From positions 16,932 to 80,931 of the forward strand of contig JAHBMJ010000124.1 in the NCBI GenBank assembly GCA_018398765.1: 64,000 bases of DNA, written 5' to 3'. Positions 19,472 to 29,991 of this stretch are shown in pieces. This DNA is from Chromera velia (taxonomy: Eukaryota; Sar; Chromeraceae). A program made the translations under genes and the position numbers. The notes under the pieces are model-generated. The model was not told the origin of the DNA and made no database searches. It saw only the letters and a program-made list of their open reading frames with translations. Every line of letters begins with the position of its first letter. The first letter of the stretch is position 1.

Positions 19472-22155
19472 CGAAGATTTGGAAACGACCAAAAAGTGCG
19501 TACTCGTGGGGGATTTCCCTGATTCATTGAGGAATTTATTGCCTGCCTCCAATTCCTTCCTTCCTTCCTTCCTTCCTTCCTTCCTGTCAGACCGTCAGAT
19601 AGAGCCACCGAGCTCTGGCCCAAGATTCTCCACACTGACGTGCATTCGGAATGTCCTTTCTGTCTTTCGTCCTTCTGTCTCTCATCATCTCAGGATGCTT
19701 CGGGCAAGGAAGGACGCCAGCGAGTTTCTGCATTTACTTTCATACTCATGATTCATTCAATTCTTTATGAGAGTAAATGCATGCTCTTTTCTCAGGATGC
19801 TTCGGGCAAGGAAGGACGCCAGCGAGTTTCTGCATTTACTTTCATACTCATGATTCATTCAATTCTTTATGAGAGTAAATGCATGCTCTTTTCTCAGGAT
19901 GCTTCGGGCAAGGAAGGACGCCAGCGAGTTTCTGCATTTACTTTCATACTCATGATTCATTCAATTCTTTATGAGAGTAAATGCATGCTCTTTTCTCAGG
20001 ATGCTTCGGGCAAGGAAGGACGCCAGCGAGTTTCTGCATTTACTTTCATACTCATGATTCATTCAATTCTTTATGAGAGTAAATGCATGCTCTTTTCTCA
20101 GGATGCTTCGGGCAAGGAAGGACGCCAGCGAGTTTCTGCATTTACTTTCATACTCATGATTCATTCAATTCTTTATGAGAGTAAATGCATGCTCTTTTCT
20201 CAGGATGCTTCGGGCAAGGAAGGACGCCAGCGAGTTTCTGCATTTACTTTCATACTCATGATTCATTCAATTCTTTATGAGAGTAAATGCATGCTCTTTT
20301 CTCAGGATGCTTCGGGCAAGGAAGGACGCGAGCGAATTTCTGAGGGACGACATAGAGGGCAGGAAGGAAATCAACGCGGTCGGTCGGTCAGACAATTAAT
20401 TGCATTGGAAGAAAAGTTTCTTTCTTGTCTGTCGTTTCGGGGGGAAGGGAACAGTTTCGGGGACCCAAGTCAGGAGATGAGGAAATCCTGAGGGAACCAA
20501 CACAGAGACGGAAGATCAAAAAAGAAGAAAAACACCTTTCTCTATTCATCCGCTCTTTTGATTTTACCCCCTTGAAAAAGACGCCCACAAACCACACCCG
20601 TCTCTCTCCAGGACCCCTACTCTTCTCTCTCTCCGTCTCTCTTTATGCTTCTGTGTGCGTGTACGTGTATTTCCCGGTACGTCTCTACGTGTGCACATGA
20701 TGTCTGTGCACATTCATCCAGGTCTACCGTGCGAGACTGGACGAAGAGTTCTCCCGTCTCCACGACGTCCTCGAATGGCTGGAGGGGGCCCCTGACAGAA
20801 AGCTGAAGACCAACAAGGTAGAGGAGGTGGCAGAGTCCTTGTGGAAACTCGAGAAGGAAGCAGCAGCAGCGGAGGAGAGGCTAAGGTTCAGACGACAACG
20901 CCACCGCAAGACTGCCAACAGCGTGAGAAAGAATGTGCAAGTTGCAGACATGTACATTGATGCTGTGAAGGGCAAGATTCAATTATTGAATCATGTCACA
21001 AATCATCCGGAGGCAGGGAGAACGTTGGAGGCAGTAGAGACCCGGATGGAGAGGCAGCGTCAAGAGAGGTCAAAGCAGGCTATGCAGTCTTTCCGAATGT
21101 CCGCAGCAGAAAGTGTTCGTTTGAAGAGACGAGAGGCAGAAGAGAGAAGAAAGCTCGACGAAGTGAGGGAGAAAATGGGGTTGCCCGCACGAGAGACGCC
21201 TTCGGCCTCTGGCAAAGGTTCTCCAGGTGCCGATGAGTCTGACGGAGAGGAAGATCGTCAGTCCAGAGAGTCGTGGGAGTTGGAAGCGGAGGAGTTGAGG
21301 AGGGCTCGGATGGAAGAAGAGGCTGCTGAACGTGAAAGGGAGAGGAGGGAGCAGATAGACAGATGGTCTGACCACGATGCGGGGGGGGTGAGAGGAGACG
21401 ACAACGATCCCTACAACGAGGATCTTGATGATGGTCCCCCCGGAGGAGGTGGGGGAGATGATGGTGAGGAGGAAGAGGGGGAAGGAGAGAAAGAGAATGA
21501 GGAGAATAAGGAAGGGTTTTTGGACATGTTTGACAGAGAGCAAGAGGACAAAAAGGGAGATGAAGACGGAGAGAATGAGAAAGAGAAAGAGAAAGAGAAG
21601 GAAGACTTGGAGAACGAAACTGACGGTGGGTTTCTTACTGATTTTGGAGGGGAGGAAGATAAAGAGAAGGACGAGAAGGAAGAAGATAACACGGGGGGAT
21701 TTTTGGGATTTGCAACAGGAGGAGAGGATGAGCAGGAAGGGGAGGATCGACCTGCTGAGGGTGATACTGCTGATGAGAAAGAGAAGACAGACGAAAAGGA
21801 AGCATCGGGTCCTCTCGGGTTCCTCACCACTTTCAACATTGAGGACAACAAGGAAGGAGAAGAGACAGGAAACGGGGAGGAGAAAGAAAAGGGTGAGGAA
21901 GAAGAGGGGGAGAAAAAAGATGAATCGGAAGAAAAGCCCCAGAGCCCCCCCGCGGAGGCCCCAGGAGAACCCAAAGAAGAGGAAACAAAAGAACAGGAAG
22001 GGGGGTTCTTTGGAGCATTCATGACAGAGGTGCAAGACCAACCAGCAGAAGGGGAGGGGGGGAATGAAGAAAAGGGAGACGGGGAAGAAGGAGGGAATGA
22101 GGGGGAAGGAGGAGGAGGAGAAGGAGATGAGCAGTTTCCTCCCCGATGGTTCTGA
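16565..22155 (+). CDS. Coiled-coil protein with acidic GFLxxF tail, unrecognised family
   Basis: Exons: 16565-16849, 17116-17253, 17581-17688, 17979-18112, 18444-18581, 19033-19341, 20306-20378, 20722-22155. Phases agree throughout and give 872 aa ending in TGA. Residues 1-95 are basic with a Pro/Arg start. Residues 60 to about 270 are almost continuous charged helix (for example REEAVKQMAHEKRQELIRRR), typical of coiled coil. A short YGDLVKELYHG block and a Pro-rich linker follow, then a second helical stretch (residues about 395-560). The last 230 residues are highly acidic and carry five hydrophobic motifs: EGFLDMF, GGFLTDF, GGFLGFA, LGFLTTF and GGFFGAF. The length and helix pattern would suit a cytoskeletal or basal-body scaffold, but I do not recognise the family and assign no function. 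Exon 7 is preceded by six tandem copies of its own acceptor region. Confidence 0.8.
18805..18945 (+). repeat. 88-bp imperfect tandem duplication in intron 5 of the coiled-coil gene
   Basis: The segment starting TGGTTTGTAAAAACCC occurs at 18805 and again at 18893. Each copy continues into a CAG acceptor-like site (TGTTCAG / TTTTCAG) and then CAACG-AAGGTGT-TGAGCG. Neither acceptor keeps the reading frame of the gene; the phase-correct exon starts at 19033. The first copy also holds GTATGAAAGTAAATGCATG, related to part of the 102-bp repeat found further downstream in the same gene. Confidence 0.6.
19694..20305 (+). repeat. Six tandem 102-bp units that duplicate a splice acceptor and exon start
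   Basis: Units begin at 19694, 19796, 19898, 20000, 20102 and 20204 and appear identical. Each opens with the first 35 or so bases of exon 7 of the coiled-coil gene and ends in TTTTCTCAG, a good 3' splice site. The true exon 7 at 20306 is the seventh start and differs by two substitutions (GCGAGCGAA against GCCAGCGAG). Each unit has an inverted pair GCATTTACT / AGTAAATGC that could form a hairpin. In the exon's own frame each copied unit meets TGA soon after the duplicated exon part. In another frame the 612 bp is fully open, because 102 is a multiple of three. Confidence 0.92.
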
Positions 22156-23304
22156 CCCTAGTTCAGGGGAGACTTGTATGCGTGCTTGGAATCATTCTTT
22201 CAAGCGTTGTTCTGTACAATCAATCGCTGAATGTAAAGAATGAGGAAGGACGGAAGGAAGTCGATGGATTCATGTCATGGCGCAGTGGAGGCACCGTTCT
22301 CTCTTCTCTTCTTTTGATCAGTGTTGCTCTTTTCTGCTTGTGTGAATGTATTCGACGTCAGACTACTCGTTGCAGCCAGGCCTCTTTTTCTCTCTTCAAA
22401 CGACATTGACGTATTTTCTGTACCCGAACCGACCCTCGTAAACAAATGAATGGATCAAACCATCAATGAACAAACCCAAAAAAAAACAAAAGAAAAAAGT
22501 CCCTTGAAGGTGCATCCTGAACGAATGTCAGAGGTGTCTGTTTGATCTGACTTCTTTCTGTCTGTCCTTCCTTCAAACAAGTCTTTCTCTCTTTCTGAAG
22601 ACGAAAAAAACAGACCGTTTCACTTCTCGCAAAGCTGCATAGCTGGCTGATTTTATCATGAACTCTTCTCGAATCCAACTCAAAAGATTTTCTGAAACAG
22701 ACACCCATCAGCAGTTTTCCGAAGAAAGTCTGTGTAGATGACCGCTGTAGAAAGAAGTGCAGCTGTAGAACGATTCGATGCATCATTTTCTTTTTCTCGG
22801 ATTTTCTCTTCTTCGCAAAAGAGCCTCTGCATGCACAACGTCTGTCATGCGTATGTAGCAGACAACAGTGATTCACGTATGCATGGTGGGAAAGAGCGTG
22901 AGCATATGAATGTTCGGGTATTGGATGGATGAAAGAAAGAATGAATGAATCAAAGAGTCCAATGATGGATCCGGCAAAAGCCCATGCACCTCTCGATTGC
23001 GAATTGGGTACGTTGGGGATTCGGGCCAAAAAGAGTGCATGATGCAAGTAGAGGAGGGATCGATCCATTTATCAGTCAAAATGAAATACTCCACACTGTC
23101 AGACAGTTAGTAAGTCAATTATAACTAAAATTCTTTCTACTATTAATTCTACAGATGACCAACAAATATATACAAGAAAACAAATGATTATGGATTCTCA
23201 TCTTTGGGGCATGTTACACTATAGATTTTACATAAAAAAAATATTTATTTTTTTGCATGCATGTACATGCATGTGATTAATTTCCCCCTCCGGGCCCCTG
23301 GGGA
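22156..23304. other. Intergenic, no supported gene
   Basis: 3' flank of the coiled-coil gene, probably including its untranslated end. Composition turns AT-rich after about 23100. No exon, domain or RNA gene that I can support. Confidence 0.5.
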
Positions 23305-23553
23305 CTAGGCGTCGGCTAAAGAAACAAAAAAAAAAGATCCCCCCAAACCCTTTATTTTTTTCTTTCTTTTTTTTTGAGTCAAACAACTGTTCTAGCAACT
23401 GTTGTTCAAGTGTTGCACAGGTGTTGTTGATACTATGTTGCACAACTGTTGTTAAGTGTTGTTGAAGGTAAAAAAGTAAAAAAGAAAGAAAAAAAAAATC
23501 TCCCCAGATCGCTTATTTTTTTTTTTCTTTTTTTTTTTTTAGCCGACGCCTAG
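23305..23553. mobile_element. MITE-like element with terminal inverted repeats
   Basis: The left end CTAGGCGTCGGCTAAA and the right end TTTAGCCGACGCCTAG are exact inverted copies. They are flanked by CCTGGGGA on the left and CCTGGGA on the right, which looks like a short target duplication with one base lost. The 249-bp interior is A-rich then T-rich with an AACTGTTGTT-type simple repeat and has no coding capacity. This is the layout of a non-autonomous DNA transposon. The superfamily is not determined. Confidence 0.65.
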
Positions 23554-24330
23554 CCTGGGAAGCCCTTCTTTTGGTTATGAGATACATAAGTTATAACGTA
23601 ACTTAGGCTGCATTTCATGCCATTTACTAAGCCATTTACTAAGTCATTTAGACTAGCTGAATAAACAGCTAGATAAACAGCTGTCAGCTGTTAATTTATT
23701 CAAGTGTTTAATAATATGTTGTTAATTTATTCTTAATATAATTTTACTGTTATATGATTGGTAATAAACAAATATTTAGACGAATCTAGAGATGAATGTT
23801 GTCGTACCGTAACCCCTATGGTTTAAGAGCATGCGCATGCTTATAGGCACATGCATAGTACCATTGAGAAGCCTTAACATTAGACATTTGATTTTGGTAT
23901 AAGCTGATACCTGGTAGTGGACCGCGGAGATTCTTGGAACATAAAATCCTATCATATCGTCCTATCCCTAGGGTAGCAAGGAAACCAATTCTTTGAACAT
24001 AAATTCAATCTATCAAATTATAATCTTAATCTAAATTAGTTAGGTAGTTCATCAGTTAAAGAATATGCTTAACCCCAGCTACAAGTGGGGCGCTAGCTGG
24101 GGCGCTAAGCTCCGGAACGAGCATTACAGATACATGTTTGCCAGTGGAACAATTTTGAACAGCCATTTAAAAAATTCCCAAATTTATTATTTTATCCGAT
24201 CCTAGATCCTATCCTATTGCGGGGGCGACCTCTAAAAGACTCTTCCCCCACTGGCCGGCAGTACGCTCCTCACCTACCTTTTTGAATTTGTCAAATGGTA
24301 GCAAGCCTGTCTTAAATTCCGTCTTTCAAG
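23554..24330. other. AT-rich intergenic, with a degenerate repeat
   Basis: No gene seen. The stretch at 23905-23945 (CTGGTAGTGGACCGCGGAG...TTGGAACAT) is a weak relative of repeats at 40996 and 59749 in this window. 24068-24115 holds a short duplicated AGCTGGGGCGCTA-like motif. Confidence 0.4.
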
Positions 24331-24346
24331 TTCACGTAAGTCTATA

Positions 24347-24590
24347 TACCTCGTTCCTTCCAAGATTGAACCCTCCAACGTACACCCCCCCGCCTGGTGA
24401 ATGTTCCACGAAGCGATTCTCCCCTGGCAGTGCCCCCCATCTTCCCCCCTCATTTAGTATGTTCCCTCCATTCTGATACTTGTCAATCTCACCAGTCGGT
24501 CTCTTGTCACTCTCTGCCAAGAAAAAGATCCGGCCCCCAAAAAACAGAGGCTGCATAGACCCCCCAGGTCTTGAGTCTCGACCGTCCCCC
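24347..24590 (-). CDS. Possible isolated exon, Gly/Asn-rich, unrecognised
   Basis: A minus-strand frame reads PLFFGGRIFFLAESDKRP, then NGGNILNEGGRWGALPGENR, then GGGVYVGGFNLGRNE, and stops being coding-like at a GTATAT donor-like site at 24346. Composition and the Gly-Trp style resemble the lectin-like C-terminal exons at 53.5-54.3 kb, though I cannot align them. Exon start and partner exons were not found, so this may be a fragment of a secreted-protein gene or a decayed copy. Confidence 0.3.
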
Positions 24591-25717
24591 AACCTTTCGC
24601 CTCCCTACTACTCATCATCACTCCAGAGCAATCACAAAAGACAACAAAAGAGTCCATAAACAGTCTACAAACAAACATTCAGTCGGATTCATGCATAAAA
24701 AAAAAAAAACGCCCAGCTGGCCAGTACATGGAGATTCTTCGAATGCACGCACGCGGCTGCGCATTGATTGATCGACCGGTGTTCGAGCGAAAGTCAGGAA
24801 TCCATAGCGGAGGGCTGTCAAAGACCTTTCCCACTTCTTCTGCATCCATCTCTTTCTCTCTCCCCCTTCTTCTCCCTTTCTCTGCATCCTGCGTCTCTTC
24901 TTGTTACTGCTACTTCGGTGAGGGCTCTGGGCGCCACCTGGGAGGCGGTGAAAGGCTGGCAGGCTACCGAGTGTTGCTGCTGCTGCTGCAGAAGGCTTCG
25001 GCCTGGGGCTCCTCCTGTTATGCATTGTTGAGCTTCGTCGCATCTGCCCAACAACTGCATGATTTATTTGCTTATTCACGCCGTTTGAACTACCCCCCCA
25101 CCAACTGTCACTCCTTCCTTTCTCTTTCAACACAAAAGATCCCGCAGCATATCGTCAAGTTCCCCCCAATACAGCAAAAGTGCATCTGCTTGCAATAAAA
25201 GAAACACCTGTTGTACTGCAGAGCAATTAAAAGACGGCAAAATTGAGTTAAAAAGATGAATCAGCTCACACAAAGCAGTCCACGGTGTCACAGACCGTGT
25301 ATTCATCACACGTATAGCGAGCATTCTTGAGAAACCAAACACACACGTGCACAAACACAGAGTCAAAGACTGTCACAACACTGTACTACAGATACCAGTT
25401 GAGACGGTTTCATAACTCCTACACTAGAACCTAAGAGGCACGAGCTTCACGCATTTAAGGGACAACGACATATAGAAACAGCATCAAACAGGCTGGGAGG
25501 AAAACCTGCAGCCAGGAATTGGCAGGCAGACCGAGAGACAGACAGACAGATAGATAGATAGACAGACAGCAAGGCAGACAGGCAGGAAGATAGACAAATA
25601 AACATGCACGCACACACATATACACATACACACACATATAAGCGTACACACACAGATGCACATATATATACACACACACACACACACACATACACACACA
25701 CACATATAGAGAGAGAC

Positions 25718-25752
<35 letters not shown>

Positions 25753-26288
25753 CAGACAGACTATATGTTTCTTCTTCTTTTCCGAGAGAGATCGAGGCAG
25801 TCACACATTCTGACAGACAGGCAGGCAGACACGCAGTCAGACACGAAGTCAGGCAGTCACGCAGTGAGGCAATCAGGCAGTGAGGCAGTCAGCTAGTTAG
25901 GCACTCAGCTAGTCAGGCAGTCAGGTAGACAGACAGGCAGTCAGATAAAGGAGTGGACACCGGTACTCAAGCAGATTCAGGCCGGCCGGTAGACAGGCAG
26001 ACAAGTAAGCAGGGAGGCCAGCAAGCTCAGGAGAATCAGTGAGGCGGGCAGTTGGTCAACATGCATGGATGCTTGCTGAAGTGGTAAGATGTAAGAGGAC
26101 AGTACGAGAAAACCAAGAAGAAGAAACGACATGTAAAGAGGCTCAAGGGCAAGCAAGAAAGGGGGTGTACAGAAAAGTATGCAAGGAGCCGACTAAAAAA
26201 ACCAGAGGTTACACACAGAAGGAGAGGACGACCGGAAAAGAAGGGAAGTGCCCGCGGAAAGAGATAAACTATCAAAGTGGAGTCTTAC
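24591..26288. repeat. Intergenic with microsatellites
   Basis: No supported exon. The stretch 25540-25595 is (GACA/GATA)n; 25605-25700 is (CA)n mixed with TA; 25710-25755 is (GA)n; 25815-25940 is an imperfect GGCAGTCA-type tetranucleotide array. Open frames on both strands across 24620-25200 lack recognisable features. 26036-26192 could hold a terminal exon of the next minus-strand gene, but the frame there is not convincing. Confidence 0.5.
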
Positions 26289-29200
26289 CTTTGATCATCC
26301 AAAAAAGACGTTTCAATCTAAAAACGCATGATTGTTGCATGCTCACCTCTCCGAAAGAGAAATCGAGAATACGATTGTCTAATAGACTCAAAATTTTGTA
26401 AGTGGATAGGTTATCGATCAGGCGAAACTTCGAACAGACAGGCAAGAGAATTCCTAAACAGAGATAAATCAGGACAAAGCGAGAGCGACGGGTCATAATT
26501 CTTAAGTGTCAGCCCTCCCTCGATCCCTCGTTGTGATCGAAGACTGACTTTCTTCCAAGCCTCAGGAGGGAGTTCTAACTCATCCGGTCTGGTCAGCGAC
26601 TTCCAATTCTTTCCAACTGCATGCAACAGAAATAATCAAGACGCGATATAAGAGAAGCACCACAAGAAGAAGACTCTCTGAAATAGGAGAAGAAGAAGGA
26701 GGAAGAGGACAAGAAGGGGAAGGAGAAGGAGAAGGGGTAGAAGTCCAAAAGCATGGGTCGAAGAAAGGAGACTCACGGAAAGCGTGGATTGCCAGATGTG
26801 CGAACTGGTGACAGCTCTTGCAGATACAGTCAAATCCCGCATTGATGAGTAATTGCAAGTACGAACAGACAACGAGCAGCGACTGACCCTTTCAATACTA
26901 TAAGCAAGATTTTGCTCAAAAGATCATCTCTTCTGCGTTGTAAACAAATTTGCAACCTTCTCCGGCTAGCTCTTCAACCCAACAATTGGTAGGAGTTCTT
27001 TTTTTCTCTTTTTCTTCCTCTTTTCCTCGTACTACCCTGCCTTTTTGCCCTTGCCCCAGCATAACCCTCCCCCCCTTCTCTCCATCTGTTTCCTTCTTTG
27101 TCTGTGCAAGTGAATCGATGTGTCCCTTTCCGCCTGTCTTTATATTTGTCTGGCTATCTATCTACCGGCCTGCCTGCCGCTTTTCGGTCCGTCATGCCAA
27201 CGCATTCCTGAATGGCTTGAGTTGCCACCACTACCTGTCTTAGTATCTATATAACAGTCCACAGAAAAATCCCCATAATTTGATAAAATGCGGGAAAAAA
27301 GACTTAGTCATAAAGAGGAGAAGATTGGAGGGATTCACAAAAGGTGGCTCTCTCAGAAAGACTCTCGGCATCAAATAGCCGTTGACTTTCCAAAACAAAT
27401 CTGATGTGAAGGTGATCTGACTTACGCGTAGCACAGACAGTAGCTGCAGTATCGCGCCCCGTAGGGGGGCGTGTGCCTCAGGGTCACCTTGGAGAGCCGT
27501 TTCTCCGCCTCCGGCAGGTCCTTAAAGATGACCGACCTGCATAGCCAAGGGCTACTAATGGATGAAAGCAGCGTGCGATGATCATTTGTTTCCTTGCCAA
27601 TTGACCGTGGAGTTTGTCTCTCGTCGACTATTGTATACAGAGACACTAAGCGTAAGGTCTACATGCAGAAACCGATACGGACATGCAGATGGTTATGTCA
27701 ATATAAGAAAAGGACAAGAAAGCAAAGAAAGGACACTGACCTTAGGGTGATGAATCCCTCTGCCATCTCTGGAGGGTCCCAGTATGAGTTGGCAGGGTGA
27801 GTGAAGGCTGCAAACCAGAGGAAGAAGCTCGTTTTCCGATTTCACTTTACATTGATAGACAGGCAGGCAAGCAAGCCGGCAGGCAGGCAGGCAGACGGAC
27901 ATACAGATACGGAAGAGGGGAACAAGCAAAGCGCGCAGTCAGGCAGATCTCCGTTTTTGTTGATGCACAGGCAAGAAATAGTGTGCACATATAATGGGCC
28001 CACTGGTTAGCCGAGAAATCGAAATTCAAACTCTCTCGAGACACTGACAAGACTTGGAGGACGCGCAGACAAAAAAGCTTGAGAAAACGAAGTACGCAAT
28101 TTTAAAGAAGAAAGATCAGGCTACGTTGAATACCCTGGAGTCGAACAAACACTTTACCATATGGAATCAAGACGCAAACGCATCCATGGTAAGAGAGAAA
28201 AAGAGGGGAACTGACGGGTCTGTCCGATACCAAAGCAGTTGCATTCTAGCCACTGCAAGAAGGTCGTCAGACAGACACAGTACTTTGACTTGCTGTCCTG
28301 CCCCCATCCGATGGCCATGGCCCGCCCTTTCCTCACTTCCCGCGCCAAATCTTTGATGCTCCCTTAGAGAAGGGTGCGGAAGAGCATCACCACGTCCTGC
28401 TTCTCATCCTTCAGCACATCACGGACCTGCTGTGGATCGAACTCGAAGACGGGCTCCGTCTTCCCCCTAGGGATTTCCATGAGGGAGATCTGCTCATAGA
28501 CTTATGTCAGTCACACTCAGTCTGCCAAGATGAAAACTTTAGTCTCGGAAAACACGTATCGGGTGGCTGCTGTATGACAATTAAGTAAAAAGTGAAGCTG
28601 ATCAATAGGTTATCAGGTGTATGCACACTAGTCAACAAACATGAGGTTGCATGAAATTTAACAGAAAAATCATGAAGTAAACTTGATGGAGGGAGAATCG
28701 TAGAGAAACAGAAAGATTGGATGGGCAAAAAGAGAAGGAAGGGCAGAGAAATGGAAAGGGAAATGGAAAGCGCATGGCTAAGCATGTTACAAAAGGGAAA
28801 CGGTCACCACAGACACTTACATACAAGCTAGCATGGAGAAGAAAGAATTGAGGGAAGGTTCACAGTGGGTTTTGTCTCATGTTTCTTCACTTTCTACACC
28901 TCATTGACTGACGAGTGCTTTAAGCAGGGGATATGGCTCTGTATCAGCCATCTTGATGCGCCCCGCAAGGAGGTTGTCCATGTTGACCATACCACTGATA
29001 GCCGTCTTGGTCAAGAAGGCCTTCTTGCTGATCTTTGTCCTCCCCCTCCCCTTGCGGTATCCTCCAGTCATCGTGATGGTGTACTTTAAGATCAGCCGCC
29101 TCTAGACCGGTTCAAGAGTGCGCAGAAACTCGACAACCCCCCATTAACGAGTTTGTCTGCCTGCAGCAACCTGATATCACTGCGTGTGTGGCGAGTGAAC

Positions 29201-29991
29201 CTGTATGGGCTTCTTCTGGTCCTTGTTTTTCAGCACTTGATCCCCGCTTCTTCACAAACTCGGCATACTCTTTGGTATAGCCTCTGCATGTAGAATATCA
29301 TAGAATGAGAAGACAACCAGTAATCAACCTTCTTTCCATGACAATATTTACTGCCCAACTATTGCCTGTTCCTCTCTTCCTCTGTTTACCTGTCGGACTC
29401 CCTCTGCCTGCCTGCTCGGCCTGGCTTAGCTTGTCTTACTATACACATGTGTGCCTGTCTACCTGTGCTGCCTTTCTGGATTTGAAATCTGGTTGTTTGA
29501 AATAGGAAGGCAGACAGGGAGAAAGCCAACTTTTGAAGCAGTGCCAACTCTGGGACATTGTTAGACAGGAATTCAGCTTGCGCTAGAGTTGCCAGCCATA
29601 TATGATGAGATGTGATTGTCGGAATGCAATGAAGGCCCCTAGCTATTGCAGACAGTATCCAAACGAACAGAAGAACAATTTTCACCTTGCTTTCTCCTCC
29701 TCTGCTCGCTCGTCTGCCCTCCTGTACTCCTCCAGTTCTTCAGAGAGTTTGCGGTTTTCTTTCAGCAGTTGCTCGTCTCTCTCTCTGCACATGTTTTAAA
29801 CAGAAAGAGGGTGAAAGACCCAAATTAAATGCATTGTCACGCTGCAAGTTGAAGGCCAGGCTTTAATTAGAAACACTGCGCATCTCTACTCTAATGAACA
29901 GGAGGAAGAAACAGACAGACGGTGAGCAAAAAACTGTGTCAACAGAATGACTGCAGTGATAAATTGTTGTTATATACGTCTGTTGCGACAT
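26289..29991 (-). CDS. Unrecognised multi-exon gene, one in-frame TAA
   Basis: Eleven phase-consistent minus-strand exons: 29978-29991, 29686-29784, 29256-29283, 28913-29101, 28216-28489, 27741-27807, 27426-27536, 26777-26814, 26549-26616, 26347-26427, 26289-26317. The 3' end was not found. The N-terminus MSQQTERDEQLLKENRKLSE is a charged coiled coil. Later parts include FLTKTAISGMVNMDNLLAGR, EIPRGKTEPVFEFDPQQ and a Cys-rich stretch GARYCSYCLCYACHQF that could bind zinc. Exon 5 has TAA at 28364-28366 between MLFRTLL and GSIKDLAREVRKG; the frame is coding-like on both sides. A TAG (29102-29104) also lies just before exon 4, where I placed the acceptor. I do not recognise the family. It could be a real gene with a nonsense allele or assembly error, or a young pseudogene. 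Some small-exon boundaries (3, 4, 8) are the least certain. Confidence 0.5.

Noticed and set aside
18930-19751. Plus frame through exon 6 of the coiled-coil gene starting MCERKSES
   Set aside because: It uses the acceptor at 18919 and a Pro/Ser/Thr-rich frame. The alternative acceptor at 19032 gives a charged helical frame that joins both neighbouring exons in phase.
19640-20491. 283-codon repeat protein in the 102-bp array
   Set aside because: The open frame follows from a repeat length divisible by three. The array sits in an intron whose flanking exons join in phase without it. Kept only as an alternative in the finding.
28367-28430. 64-bp intron (GTCCGT...CTAAG) to remove the in-frame TAA
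   Set aside because: It has a donor of the local type and a pyrimidine tract, but it shifts the frame into an early stop and is shorter than every well-supported intron here; the smallest of those is 96 bp.
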